From the NCBI GenBank assembly GCA_910579035.1, contig CAJTSR010000005.1, forward strand, positions 1-64,000: DNA of 64,000 nucleotides. Direction: 5' to 3'. The notes under the pieces were generated by a model, which worked only from the letters and a program-made list of their open reading frames with translations, was not told the DNA's origin and searched no databases. Shown piece after piece: positions 47,375-55,335 of this stretch. The position numbers were made by a program, and so were the translations under genes. Each line of letters begins with the position of its first letter. Position 1 is the stretch's first letter. The DNA comes from an uncultured Muribaculaceae bacterium. GTDB taxonomy: Bacteria > Bacteroidota > Bacteroidia > Bacteroidales > Muribaculaceae.

Positions 47375-49258
47375 TTATGCCAGTTTTTCGTCGAGCAGGC
47401 GTATTTTGTCCTGTATTTCGGCGATATCGGCTTTGAGGCGCTCTATGCGGCGGCTCATGTCGCGCACGAGCGAGTCGCCCGACTTCGATTTCGACGACAG
47501 GAAGCCAAGATTGTTCTCATAAGTGCGCAGTTCGGCACGGCGCGAGTCGAGTGCGCGCACCATGCGCTCGCGTTCGCGATATAGCTTGTCGGCATCGCCT
47601 TCAAGCTGGCTTACAGCGGCCTCGAAACGGTCGCGGCGAGCCCGGCTTTCGGCAATGGCGAAATGGTCGCGCACGGCATCGAGGGCCGAGCGGTATGCCT
47701 CGTAGAGCTTGTCTTTCTCGCGGAAGGGCACATGGCCGGTTTCGTTCCACTGCTTCTGCAGCTCGCGCATCTGCTTGAGAGCGGCGTCCTTATCGGGAGC
47801 CTCCGTGCGCAGAGCTTCAAGGCGGCCTATGATTTCGCGCTTGGTCTTGAGATTGGCGCTCTCTACCTGGCGCGTGCCCGAACCGGCTTTCTTTTTCTGG
47901 TCGAAGAAGAAGTCGCAGGCAGCGGTGAAGCGGCGCCACAGGGCGTCGGAGTATTTTTTTGGAATGGCACCGATGGTCTTCCACTCTTTCTGCATAGCCA
48001 CGAAGCGCTCGGTGGAGGCGCGCCAGTCGGTGCTGTCCTTGAGAGCCTCGGCCTGCTCCACAAGCTGCTGCTTGCGGGCGAGGTTCGATGACAGTTCCTC
48101 GCGGGTGTTGCGGTAAAACTCTGCCTTGGCGGCAAAGAATGCGTCGCAGCACTGGCGGAAACGGCCAAACAGCGAGCGGTTCATCTTCTTGGAAGCGAAT
48201 CCGAGAGTACGCCACTCTTCCTGCAAGGCGATTATGGTCTTGGTCATATCGTCCCACGCGGCAAATGTCTTGAGCGAGCCGTAGTCAAGAGCCTCGATAC
48301 GCTCGCAGAGAGCGGTCTTGGCAGCCTCGTTCTCGGCCTCGCGAGCCTTGCGGGCCTCGAAGTATGCCTGATAGCGCTTGTTTACCTCAGCAGAGGCGTC
48401 ACGGAAACGGTTCCAGATATCGTCGCGCAGCTCTTTGGCTACCGGTCCGATCTGGCGCCACTTGTTGTGCAAGTCCTGCAAACGGCGGTAGGCGGCGATA
48501 ACGTCTTCCGATTCGGCAAGGCCAATGGCCTCGGCAAGAAGCACTTCCTTCTCGGCAAGATTCTTCTTGAAATCGTAGTCGCGCAGTTCCTTGTTTATCT
48601 TGAGGTTGTCGGAATAGCGCTCGCGGGCCTCCTGATAGCGCTTCCACACGGCCGTATCCTCGGTGGGGTCTACCTCGCCGACGGCGTTAAACTCGTCCTG
48701 CAGCTCGCGGTAGCGGGGGAATGTGCGGTTTACATTGTCGGTATCATCGGCCAGCGCTATTATCTCGGCTATGATGGCGTTTTTGCGTTCAAGATTGGCG
48801 GCGCGCAGGGCTTCCTGGGCGGCAGTCCACTCGGCCTTCTTGGCGCGAAGGCGCTCTATTGCCTCGGCAAAGCGCACGGCGGTTTCGTCGGGTTCGAATG
48901 TTTTTTCGGCCTCGCCACCTTCTGCGGCATCTTCTGTGGCCGGTTTATGGAGCATGCTGAACCGCTGGCGCAGACGCCGTATGTCATCGGCTGATATTTC
49001 GGCAGCATCAGATGCCAGCAAAGCCTCTGCGGCCTCAAGCAAGGTTTCGGCAGTGTCGACGCGCAGGCTTTCGGCCTCTTCGGCCTCCTGCTCGCCCTCT
49101 GCCATGATAAGTTCTACCTCCATTTCGGCTTCTGGTTCGGCCACAGCCTCGGTAGCGGGAGCGTTAACAGCGTCGTCGGCAGCAGCCGCCGGCGCATCGT
49201 TGAGAGTTTTCTCCGGAAGCTCGGTGTCGGGCACCCGGACGGGTTCGTGCAAGTCCAT
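47375..49258 (-). CDS. DUF349 repeat protein
   Basis: Predicted cytoplasmic, mostly alpha-helical protein of 627 residues with about five DUF349 repeats from residue ~160 to 560. Each repeat has a W-x3-G-type signature (HNKWRQIGPVAKELRDDIWN; EEWRTLGFASKKMNRSLF; KEWKTIGAIPKKYSDALW; KQWNETGHVPFREKDKLY). The first ~110 residues are acidic and low-complexity, and the C-terminus is coiled-coil. The family is common in Bacteroidetes with unknown function. Confidence 0.88.
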   Translation of the reverse strand: MDLHEPVRVPDTELPEKTLNDAPAAAADDAVNAPATEAVAEPEAEMEVELIMAEGEQEAEEAESLRVDTAETLLEAAEALLASDAAEISADDIRRLRQRFSMLHKPATEDAAEGGEAEKTFEPDETAVRFAEAIERLRAKKAEWTAAQEALRAANLERKNAIIAEIIALADDTDNVNRTFPRYRELQDEFNAVGEVDPTEDTAVWKRYQEARERYSDNLKINKELRDYDFKKNLAEKEVLLAEAIGLAESEDVIAAYRRLQDLHNKWRQIGPVAKELRDDIWNRFRDASAEVNKRYQAYFEARKAREAENEAAKTALCERIEALDYGSLKTFAAWDDMTKTIIALQEEWRTLGFASKKMNRSLFGRFRQCCDAFFAAKAEFYRNTREELSSNLARKQQLVEQAEALKDSTDWRASTERFVAMQKEWKTIGAIPKKYSDALWRRFTAACDFFFDQKKKAGSGTRQVESANLKTKREIIGRLEALRTEAPDKDAALKQMRELQKQWNETGHVPFREKDKLYEAYRSALDAVRDHFAIAESRARRDRFEAAVSQLEGDADKLYRERERMVRALDSRRAELRTYENNLGFLSSKSKSGDSLVRDMSRRIERLKADIAEIQDKIRLLDEKLA

Positions 49259-49280
49259 AACAAGAATTAATAATGTGTGA

Positions 49281-49315
49281 GCGAGAATCGTTTTCCGATT
49301 CTCGCGCCAAAAATA
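49281..49315 (-). promoter_or_regulatory. DUF349-gene promoter with hairpin at the start site
   Basis: Minus strand TATTTTTG (49308-49315) followed at once by a perfect 10-base inverted repeat, GCGAGAATCG (49281-49290) and CGATTCTCGC (49296-49305), with a 5-base loop. It covers the expected transcript start and could be an operator or a 5'-end RNA hairpin. The 49316-49423 stretch is AT-rich, with no gene. Confidence 0.6.
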
Positions 49316-49423
49316 ATAAAAATTCTTCTAACTCCGAAATTTCCTCCAAAAAACCAAAAGCATATTCGCATCCGGCTTTACGAAATCCAAAAAACACAGC
49401 ACTCCCCGCCTCCGCCAACCCTC

Positions 49424-49876
49424 TTATAGGCCGTACTGGGCAAGGTGTTCCACGCTCTCACGCGGACTTTCCTTGATTGTGCCAATAATTAACTCTACAT
49501 CGTAATTGTCAATTACGCCGAGAAAGCTCCATTCGTCGAATTTTTGAGGATAAGCCATCTTGAGTTGCACACAATCAACAAATGAATCATATCTAAGAAA
49601 CGGGTATTTCGACTGTTTAATCGGCATATGATACATTTTGAGGTGCGCCGGAAGATTCTTGTTTATTTGGGAATTTATGATAACACCTCCATATGCGATA
49701 CCACAAGAGTCGAAACCAAGGACTATGAAATATTTATTTCGAAATTTATCTCCATCCTTAGGCTTTATTCCATTGGCTTCAGTCATAGTAATTTCATAGA
49801 CATCTCCTACTTTCACTGTCCTGGCAGCAAGCCGGGAAAGCTCGTTTTCATTAAGAGCGTCCGAAATTTTCATCAT
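49424..49876 (-). CDS. Putative toxin of a Panacea toxin-antitoxin pair
   Basis: Predicted cytoplasmic protein of 150 residues. The pattern VKVGDVYEITMTEANGIKP, KYFIVLGFDSCGIAYGGVII, SQINKNLPAHLKMYHMPI and SFVDCVQLKMA is reminiscent of SH3-like PemK/MazF-type toxins, though catalytic residues cannot be confirmed by eye. Its start overlaps the stop of the upstream Panacea gene (ATGA), the standard toxin-antitoxin layout with antitoxin first. Base composition is visibly more AT-rich than the flanks, suggesting transfer. Alternatively it is a non-toxic partner. Confidence 0.65.
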   Translation of the reverse strand: MMKISDALNENELSRLAARTVKVGDVYEITMTEANGIKPKDGDKFRNKYFIVLGFDSCGIAYGGVIINSQINKNLPAHLKMYHMPIKQSKYPFLRYDSFVDCVQLKMAYPQKFDEWSFLGVIDNYDVELIIGTIKESPRESVEHLAQYGL

Positions 49877-50424
49877 TTCAAGGCAGATTCAATCTGCATT
49901 TGCTCCTCAATATATTCAATCATTGCATCATCCGCATTGAGTACCTTTGCCATTGAGATAGGCGAAATAATATTTGAACCGTTAACTCTCCGATTAGCCT
50001 CGTCCCACGCGCGGTCATGCGATTTTCTCATAAGTTGACCGAATGAAAGTGTTTCGTTTTCCTCAATGGCACTGTCCAATGCTTCTATTTCTGATTTTGA
50101 CAAGAATCTTAAATCGGACACTCGTTTAGGCAGGAGGACATTGGGCGCGTCCTCTCCTGCATATTGGATAACCTGAGCCAGTTCTGCGGCAAGAGCTATC
50201 CTTGGCTGACCAATCTCTTTCACAGCATCGTACAGCCTTGTTGGAACAGGACCGTATTTCAATGCACAAAACTCATCAGGCACCATACTACTACCCCATT
50301 TCGCAAGATGCTTCATCTCAGCAAAATAGAGAATCTTAAACGCATGGTAAAAGTCAACTCCGCCAGTCTTGCCAAGTATATACAGTACTAATTCGGTGAG
50401 TTTCTTACTTTCAAAATTCGTCAT
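49873..50424 (-). CDS. Panacea-domain (DUF4065/SocA-like) antitoxin
   Basis: Predicted 183-residue antitoxin-type protein with the Panacea domain: KKLTELVLYILGK, FYHAFKILYFAEMKHLAKWG, DEFCALKYGPVPTRLYDAVK, and the C-terminal SFGQLMRKSHDRAWDEANRR. Panacea proteins neutralise toxins of many unrelated families. The domain start (KLLYFAD-like and YGPVP motifs) is clear. It is the first gene of a two-gene operon with its own promoter and precedes the putative toxin by a 4-base overlap. Confidence 0.85.
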   Translation of the reverse strand: MTNFESKKLTELVLYILGKTGGVDFYHAFKILYFAEMKHLAKWGSSMVPDEFCALKYGPVPTRLYDAVKEIGQPRIALAAELAQVIQYAGEDAPNVLLPKRVSDLRFLSKSEIEALDSAIEENETLSFGQLMRKSHDRAWDEANRRVNGSNIISPISMAKVLNADDAMIEYIEEQMQIESALK

Positions 50425-50445
50425 CGGCTGTGTGTGCTTATACTT

Positions 50446-50493
50446 ATCAAACGTATAATACTGAATTGCAGTTTGATTCGTCCTGCAAATGTA
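50446..50493 (-). promoter_or_regulatory. Promoter and possible operator of the toxin-antitoxin pair
   Basis: Minus strand TACATTTG (50486-50493) is a perfect -7 box. Between it and the start codon an inverted repeat ATCAAAC (50446-50452) / GTTTGAT (50471-50477) lies in the leader, a candidate site for autoregulation. Confidence 0.5.
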
Positions 50494-50538
50494 ACGAAAA
50501 AAAACGAAATAGCGAAATTTGTGTTCAACACGGAATCG

Positions 50539-50709
50539 CTAAAAGCAGGCGAGGGCAAGCAGGGCGAGGGCGCAGCCGGTTGCCATAGCCAAGGCGACGG
50601 AGAGCAGGTGGCGTCGGGCAGGAGGCAGTTTACGAGGCAGTCTTCTTGCTATAGCCAGTCCGAAAAAAGCGCCGGCCATACCGGCGAGAGCTATAATCCA
50701 TGTGTTCAT
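50539..50709 (-). CDS. Small two-helix membrane protein
   Basis: ATG at 50709 to TAG at 50539 gives 56 residues. Residues 3-20 (TWIIALAGMAGAFFGLAI) and 38-55 (a run rich in Ala, Leu) form two membrane helices joined by a basic loop (ARRLPRKLPPARRH). GC content and codon use match host genes and the frame is short but uninterrupted. It lies downstream of the M56 gene, on the same strand, beyond a hairpin. No known family recognised; small membrane proteins of this size are often missed. Confidence 0.45.
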   Translation of the reverse strand: MNTWIIALAGMAGAFFGLAIARRLPRKLPPARRHLLSVALAMATGCALALLALACF

Positions 50710-50755
50710 CGTCAATCTATTATGCTGATTTTTACTGCGTTTCGGTGGTATAATT

Positions 50756-50792
50756 GCGAGCCTGCCCGCGTGAAAGCGCGGGGCAGGCTCGC
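50756..50792 (-). terminator. Hairpin after the M56 gene
   Basis: GCGAGCCTGCCC pairs with GGGCAGGCTCGC (12 bases, plus inner CG pairs). The minus strand continues AATTATACC, without a long T run, so termination is probable but not certain. Confidence 0.5.
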
Positions 50793-50808
50793 TGTTTATG
50801 CATAGTTT

Positions 50809-52068
50809 CTACTTGCTTTTGAACGTGATCGGAATGGACATCGTGCTTTTAACGGCCTTGCCATCTATGGTGGCAGGAATCCACTTGGGCATCTTCTTTA
50901 TCGTTGCAATAGCCTCAGCATCAAGCTCAGGCGACACGCTTTGTATCACGGTGATATTGCCCAGCGAGCCGTCGCTCTCGACTTCAAACTGAACCACGAC
51001 ACGACCCTGGGCACCGCTTTTGACAGCCTCAGCAGGATAGTGTATGTTTTCCATCATGAACTTGTAGAGCTGACCTTCGCCTCCGGGAAAGGACGGCAGC
51101 ACACCGCTATTCTGCGCCGCAGGCTCGGCTTGCGGGGCTACACTTTTTTCACTACTTTTGCCGGTGGAAACTGTGGCGGGACTGTTGCCGAGCGAAGACA
51201 CGGTAGAGGCCACCGCCGGAATGTTGACCACTGAGAGTGCCACACCGAGTGCCGGCACCACTGCAAGCGCGCGCAGTCGGCGCAGCTTGCTTGTCTTGGA
51301 ATTACACATCATAGTAATACGTTTTTTAAGTTTACTGTGGTTCAGGCTGTTGGCGAGAGATGGCATTTTCCGGCCAACAGCCTTCTTTATTAGCAGTATC
51401 TGGTATTGCCGGGCTTCGATTCCTGAAGCCAGCACTTTTTCATCGGCTTGGTACTCGTGGACGCAACGCAGTTCGTCGCGCATCAGCCACGAAGCAGGAT
51501 TGTACCAAAAGACTATGCACACAATCTGGGCCACAAGCAGATCGACCCAATGGAGGCTTCGGAGATGGGCGCTTTCGTGGGCTATGACAAGACTGCCGCA
51601 ACTTTCGATGTCGTCGCGCGTCATAGCTATATACTTCAACCAGCTGAAAGGCGCCAATGCCTTATTCTTTACAAGGGCCAATGTATATGGCCCTGCCGAA
51701 CTGCGTTCGGCGCCAAGCAGCACAGCCCAAAGCCTCGCAAATGCAAGCGCCGACGCAACAAAGGCCACAATCGCGCCAACGATATAAATCCAGACCGCGA
51801 GGAGTATCCAGCCGAAAGAGGCGCTCCCTAAATCGCCAACCGCCGATATGCTGCTTTCGAGCCTGCCGATAGAGATATTGCCCGGAACAGCCGCACCGAT
51901 AGCCGGCCAGTCAAACAAGGGCAGAACAAGCGAAAAACAATAAATTGCCAACAGCACAAAGCGGTTGAACCCGGGTTGGTTCTCATCAGCCAGCAAGAGC
52001 TTATAGGCAAAGTATCCTACAAGAAGCATCAGGCCGGCCTTGACGGTATAAGCGATAAGAGCACCCAT
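50809..52068 (-). CDS. M56 (BlaR1-like) peptidase with TonB C-terminal domain
   Basis: Membrane metallopeptidase of 419 residues. Three to four N-terminal membrane helices (LIAYTVKAGLMLLVGYFAYK; RFVLLAIYCFSLVLPLF; ILLAVWIYIVGAIVAFVASA) precede the zinc motif HESAH (His164-His168). The periplasmic C-terminus (residues ~335-419: YPAEAVKSGAQGRVVVQFEV, VSPELDAEAIATIKKMPKW) is a TonB-like C-terminal domain. Paired with a BlaI-type repressor just upstream, it probably senses an envelope signal and causes cleavage of the repressor. The ligand is unknown; no beta-lactamase is adjacent. Confidence 0.9.
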   Translation of the reverse strand: MGALIAYTVKAGLMLLVGYFAYKLLLADENQPGFNRFVLLAIYCFSLVLPLFDWPAIGAAVPGNISIGRLESSISAVGDLGSASFGWILLAVWIYIVGAIVAFVASALAFARLWAVLLGAERSSAGPYTLALVKNKALAPFSWLKYIAMTRDDIESCGSLVIAHESAHLRSLHWVDLLVAQIVCIVFWYNPASWLMRDELRCVHEYQADEKVLASGIEARQYQILLIKKAVGRKMPSLANSLNHSKLKKRITMMCNSKTSKLRRLRALAVVPALGVALSVVNIPAVASTVSSLGNSPATVSTGKSSEKSVAPQAEPAAQNSGVLPSFPGGEGQLYKFMMENIHYPAEAVKSGAQGRVVVQFEVESDGSLGNITVIQSVSPELDAEAIATIKKMPKWIPATIDGKAVKSTMSIPITFKSK

Positions 52069-52069
52069 G

Positions 52070-52456
52070 TCATTTTCGATTTTGCTTGTTTATCATATCT
52101 ATGATCTCCTGCAATTCGTCGACGGAGATCTTTTCTTCCTCAACCAAAGCGGACACCACCTTGGCATACGAGTTGCTGAAATAGTTCCTCACAATCTGCC
52201 CGAGGCTGCGCTTGGCGAAATCGTCGGCACAGGCAATCGCGTGGTATTTGTATGAACCGCCTACAACCTCGTGGCCAACATAGCCTTTTTCTTCAAGATT
52301 GCGGACAGTGGTAGACACTGTGTTGAAATGCGGCCTCGGCTCGGGGAAGCACTCAAGCATCTCCCTCACAAACAATGGTCCGCGATTCCACAACAAGGAC
52401 ATCAGCTGTGCCTCGCGTTCACTAAGGTGCTTGTCGTTGCTCTTGGGTCTTGCCAT
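52070..52456 (-). CDS. BlaI/MecI-family transcriptional repressor
   Basis: Winged-helix repressor of 128 residues (ERQAQLMSLLWNRGPLFVRE-type N-terminus: LSEREAQLMSLLWNRGPLFV). The wing segment FNTVSTTVRNLEEKGYVGHE is typical, and the C-terminus is the dimerisation helix cleaved in BlaR1-type signalling. The stop is 1 base from the M56 start. Two identical-type dyads in its promoter indicate autoregulation. Confidence 0.93.
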   Translation of the reverse strand: MARPKSNDKHLSEREAQLMSLLWNRGPLFVREMLECFPEPRPHFNTVSTTVRNLEEKGYVGHEVVGGSYKYHAIACADDFAKRSLGQIVRNYFSNSYAKVVSALVEEEKISVDELQEIIDMINKQNRK

Positions 52457-52457
52457 A

Positions 52458-52513
52458 AACTATTATATTAGTTATATGACGCAAAGATGCAACTATTATT
52501 TTAGTTATCCAAA
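52458..52513 (-). promoter_or_regulatory. blaI-like promoter with paired repressor dyads
   Basis: Minus strand TTTG (52510-52513), 20 bases, CATCTTTG (52482-52489, one mismatch). Two near-identical dyads, AACTATTATATTAGTT (52458-52473) and AACTATTATTTTAGTT (52491-52506), flank the -7 box with starts exactly 33 bases apart. They fit autorepression by the BlaI-type protein. Confidence 0.75.
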
Positions 52514-52557
52514 TTATTTTCCCTTATTTTTGCCAATCCACACACAATTTTTCTATC

Positions 52558-52633
52558 TGCGGCGAAAAACGCCGCTATTCACCGCAAATTTGCGGCGAAT
52601 ATTTGGATTTTTCACCGCATTCCATTAATTTCG
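52558..52633 (+). promoter_or_regulatory. Fic-gene promoter with two 33-base dyad repeats
   Basis: TTTG (52602-52605), 20 bases, TAATTTCG (52626-52633, one mismatch). Two direct-repeat units (52558-52590, 52591-52623) each hold TGCGGCGAA and TTCACCGCA, an imperfect dyad. A perfect palindrome CCGCAAATTTGCGG spans 52582-52595. Transcription should start at or within a few bases of the ATG at 52638, so the mRNA may be leaderless. Confidence 0.55.
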
Positions 52634-52637
52634 CGGT

Positions 52638-53756
52638 ATGAACACTTCGAGAAAACACAGCGTTTATATCTGGCAACGAGAAGATTGGCCAAAGTTCAAG
52701 TGGGATTCCGACGCACTGCTTGCTCCTTTGAGCCATCTAAGCCAGACGTACGGGCTGCTCAGCGGACGCATGTCTATGCTCGGATTCAACGACAAAAGCC
52801 GATCGTCCTTATCGGCTATGGCCGAGGAACTTATAAGCTCTTCTGAAATCGAAGGCGTCATACTCAGCCCCAACTCCGTTCGGAGCAGCATAGCACGGCG
52901 ACTCGGCATAGAGATTGACGGCACATTGGCAGAAGACCATTACGTGGAAGGGCTTGTCGACGTGATGCTTGATGCCGTAAGGAACTGCCGCGAGCCTTTG
53001 AGCGAAGAACGTTTCTTCGGCTGGCACGCAGCCTTGTTCCCATTAGGACGCAGCGGTATGTACAAAATCACTGTCGTCGACTGGCGCAAGGGAGAAGAAC
53101 CGATGCAGGTGGTTTACGGAGCATTCGGGCACGAAAAAGTCCACTACGAGGCTCCTGAATCCTGCAATATCCCTTCTGAAATGATCCGGCTTATTGAGTG
53201 GTGCAACACAAGCGAACTGTCACCGTTCATTATGGCTGCCGTGGCGCATCTGTGGTTCGTGACTATCCATCCTTTTGACGACGGCAACGGTCGAATCAGC
53301 CGCACCCTTGCCGATATGTTCCTCGCCCGGTTAGACGACGGTTCGTCACGGTATTACAGCATGTCTGCCGAGATTAACCGCAACAAAAAAGAATATTACG
53401 CCGTGCTTGAACGCACACAAAAGGGCAATCTGGACATTACCGAATGGCTGCTGTGGTTCATCTGCTGCCTCGAAAACGCCATCACCAAAGCCATCTCCGC
53501 CATAGAAACAACGCTGCAGAAAGCAGCATACTGGGACAGACACAGAGATATAACCGTCAACGAGCGTCAGCGCAAGATTATCAACAGGTTATGGGACGGA
53601 TTTGAAGGCAAGCTCACTTCCTCCAAATGGGCAAAAATATGCAGTTGCTCCCAAGACACCGCCCTACGCGACATCAACGACCTCATAGCCAAAGGCATGC
53701 TTCGCGACAGCGGAGAATCCGGCCGCAACTCAAACTATCTCCTCCCAGACGACTGA
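52638..53756 (+). CDS. Fic-family protein (probable AMP-transferase)
   Basis: Predicted Fic-domain enzyme of 372 residues, which usually transfers AMP from ATP to a target protein hydroxyl. The N-terminal DUF4172-like region starts VYIWQREDWPKFKWD. The auto-inhibitory motif (S/T)xxxE(G/N) is present as S68-S-E-I-E-G73 before the Fic fold (class II arrangement). The Fic motif is HPFDDGNGRISR with catalytic His211. The C-terminus carries a winged-helix-like segment (WAKICSCSQDTALRDINDLI), suggesting DNA binding or autoregulation. No separate antitoxin gene is adjacent, as expected for class II. Target unknown. Confidence 0.93.
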   Translation: MNTSRKHSVYIWQREDWPKFKWDSDALLAPLSHLSQTYGLLSGRMSMLGFNDKSRSSLSAMAEELISSSEIEGVILSPNSVRSSIARRLGIEIDGTLAEDHYVEGLVDVMLDAVRNCREPLSEERFFGWHAALFPLGRSGMYKITVVDWRKGEEPMQVVYGAFGHEKVHYEAPESCNIPSEMIRLIEWCNTSELSPFIMAAVAHLWFVTIHPFDDGNGRISRTLADMFLARLDDGSSRYYSMSAEINRNKKEYYAVLERTQKGNLDITEWLLWFICCLENAITKAISAIETTLQKAAYWDRHRDITVNERQRKIINRLWDGFEGKLTSSKWAKICSCSQDTALRDINDLIAKGMLRDSGESGRNSNYLLPDD

Positions 53757-53770
53757 AATGGCAAGAAAAG

Positions 53771-53795
53771 CGGGCGCCCCGAGAAGGAGCGCCCG
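53771..53795 (-). terminator. Terminator of the btuG-like gene
   Basis: CGGGCGC (53771-53777) pairs with GCGCCCG (53789-53795); minus strand continues CTTTTCTTGCC. It lies 26 bases after the stop. Confidence 0.7.
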
Positions 53796-53820
53796 TGTGC
53801 CGGTCAAATAATCGCTTGGA

Positions 53821-54984
53821 TTACTTGGGCAGGAATGCGATGTGGCCGGGTATGTCGCCGGTCTTGACGGTCCACTGGAGCTTGCCTGCGGGACTGTAGT
53901 AGCGCAGCTCGCCCGATGATGTGTAGTTGCGTGCATCAGTGATGACGAACGCGCCTGTGGAGGGCTGCACAGCCAGCGCGTAAGGTGCCACTATGGTTTT
54001 CTCGGTACCGTCGGTTATGAAGTTCTTCTCGAAATCGGTATACCCTGTTGCGGTCGGCTCAAGATAGTCGTATGTTATGGTAGCGTTCCACGAGGCATCG
54101 TATGTTGTGCCGTAGAAATAGAGGTTCTTGCTGCCGAGCGCAAGGTTGGTACAGGGGAAGTCGATAGTGCTTATCTTGCCGAACGCGCCGTCGGAGTCCT
54201 TGGTGATGTGCATAAGGCAAGCCGAGATGTCCTGATAGTTGCCTCGCGATGATGCCCACATGTTGCCGAACCGGTCGAGAACGAGGTGGTGCATATTGAT
54301 GGCGGCCTCTATGGAACGCTCCATCTTGAAGGAAGCGAGGTCGATTACCGATACGGTGTTGTCGTACTTGGAAGAGAGCTGGCCGGAGTTGGCAACATAG
54401 AGTTTGCCGCCGGTAACAACCATTTCCTCCGGCTGGAGGCCTACCGACACCTTGCCGGTCACCGCGAGCGAGCGTGCATCGAAGCGCACCACGGTGCCGT
54501 GCTCGTCCTTGCCGCTGCCTTCACCGCCAACGAAGCTGCTGACATACACATTGTCGCCGTCGAATGCCAGATAGCGGGGCGAGGATATGTCGACCTGGCC
54601 GATGCGTTTTGCCGTGCGGGCATCGAGCACTTCTACCTTGTGGCTGCCGTTGAGCACGATGTAGAGGCGTCCGCCGTGAACTGCGATGTCGTTGCCGGTG
54701 TCGCCGAGTTCGAGCGCCACGCCGGGATTCTGCTCGGCGTATATGTTGCGCATGTATGTGGCCGTGGCATAGTCGAAGTAGTCGAGGGTGCACTTGTTGG
54801 ACCCCATGTTGCCTTCGTTGAGCACGTAGAATCCGGCATAGGCACCGCCGTCGACGCTTGTTTCGCTTACTTTCTCAGTGTCGGAAGCCACTATTGGGGC
54901 AGGTTCGTCCTCGGAACACGACACGAAGAAGCCCATCGAGCATACCGCGAGCACTGACAAGAAATGTTTTGTGTTGATTTTCAT
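53821..54984 (-). CDS. BtuG-like (DUF5074/YncE-type) surface lipoprotein
   Basis: Predicted outer-surface lipoprotein of 387 residues that should form a seven-bladed beta-propeller. Lipid attachment at Cys23 (FFVSC), followed by SEDEP, an acidic surface-export signal. Propeller repeats: GAYAGFYVLNEGNMGSNKCT, LGDTGNDIAVHGGRLYIVLN, KVEVLDARTAKRIG, GLQPEEMVVTGGKLYVANSG, NTVSVIDLASFKM. Bacteroides BtuG proteins of this type bind corrinoids and hand them to the TonB receptor BtuB. The 5' leader holds a cobalamin riboswitch, which strongly supports a corrinoid role. No btuB or btuCDF gene is next to it. Confidence 0.82.
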   Translation of the reverse strand: MKINTKHFLSVLAVCSMGFFVSCSEDEPAPIVASDTEKVSETSVDGGAYAGFYVLNEGNMGSNKCTLDYFDYATATYMRNIYAEQNPGVALELGDTGNDIAVHGGRLYIVLNGSHKVEVLDARTAKRIGQVDISSPRYLAFDGDNVYVSSFVGGEGSGKDEHGTVVRFDARSLAVTGKVSVGLQPEEMVVTGGKLYVANSGQLSSKYDNTVSVIDLASFKMERSIEAAINMHHLVLDRFGNMWASSRGNYQDISACLMHITKDSDGAFGKISTIDFPCTNLALGSKNLYFYGTTYDASWNATITYDYLEPTATGYTDFEKNFITDGTEKTIVAPYALAVQPSTGAFVITDARNYTSSGELRYYSPAGKLQWTVKTGDIPGHIAFLPK

Positions 54985-55149
54985 AATTATAACTTTTGTT
55001 GAAATTAAAAATCCCGTTCACACCGCATACAGGCGCGTCCGGGAAGCAATGACATAATCAACAAAAGTAAACCGTGCAGGGAGCGAACCTGCCGAATCTG
55101 CCAAGTCAAGATTTCTCCATAGTCCCGTGGGCGAATCTATATGCTAATA

Positions 55150-55335
55150 CACGAAAAACGGCAGGTATTCTGGCTTATCCCGTTTGTCCGCGCCTTCCCG
55201 GCCCCAAGGCCAGTGGCTGAGTGCGGCAAACACACGCTACAAACATAGCGGGGAATCACAGCAGCGGGTACTGCCGGGGTTTCTCACCCCGTTCCCTGGC
55301 CCGGCCTCCGCCGGACGCGTACCATTTTCCGGGCG
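55150..55335 (-). promoter_or_regulatory. Cobalamin riboswitch
   Basis: On the minus strand the conserved cobalamin-aptamer core is readable: a GGTGAGAAACCCC-type stem, GCCACTGG (55210-55217), GGGAAGGC (55192-55199), and the B12 box AGCCAGAATACCTGCC (55160-55175). It is transcribed from the promoter at 55336-55366 toward the btuG-like gene. The remaining leader (55149-54985) holds a possible 16-codon peptide (ATG at 55055 to TAA at 55005), unproven. High cobalamin should lower expression. Confidence 0.9.

Noticed and set aside
55005..55055. Leader peptide of 16 codons in the btuG-like 5' leader
   Set aside because: Short frame without conservation evidence; mentioned under the riboswitch but not called as a gene.
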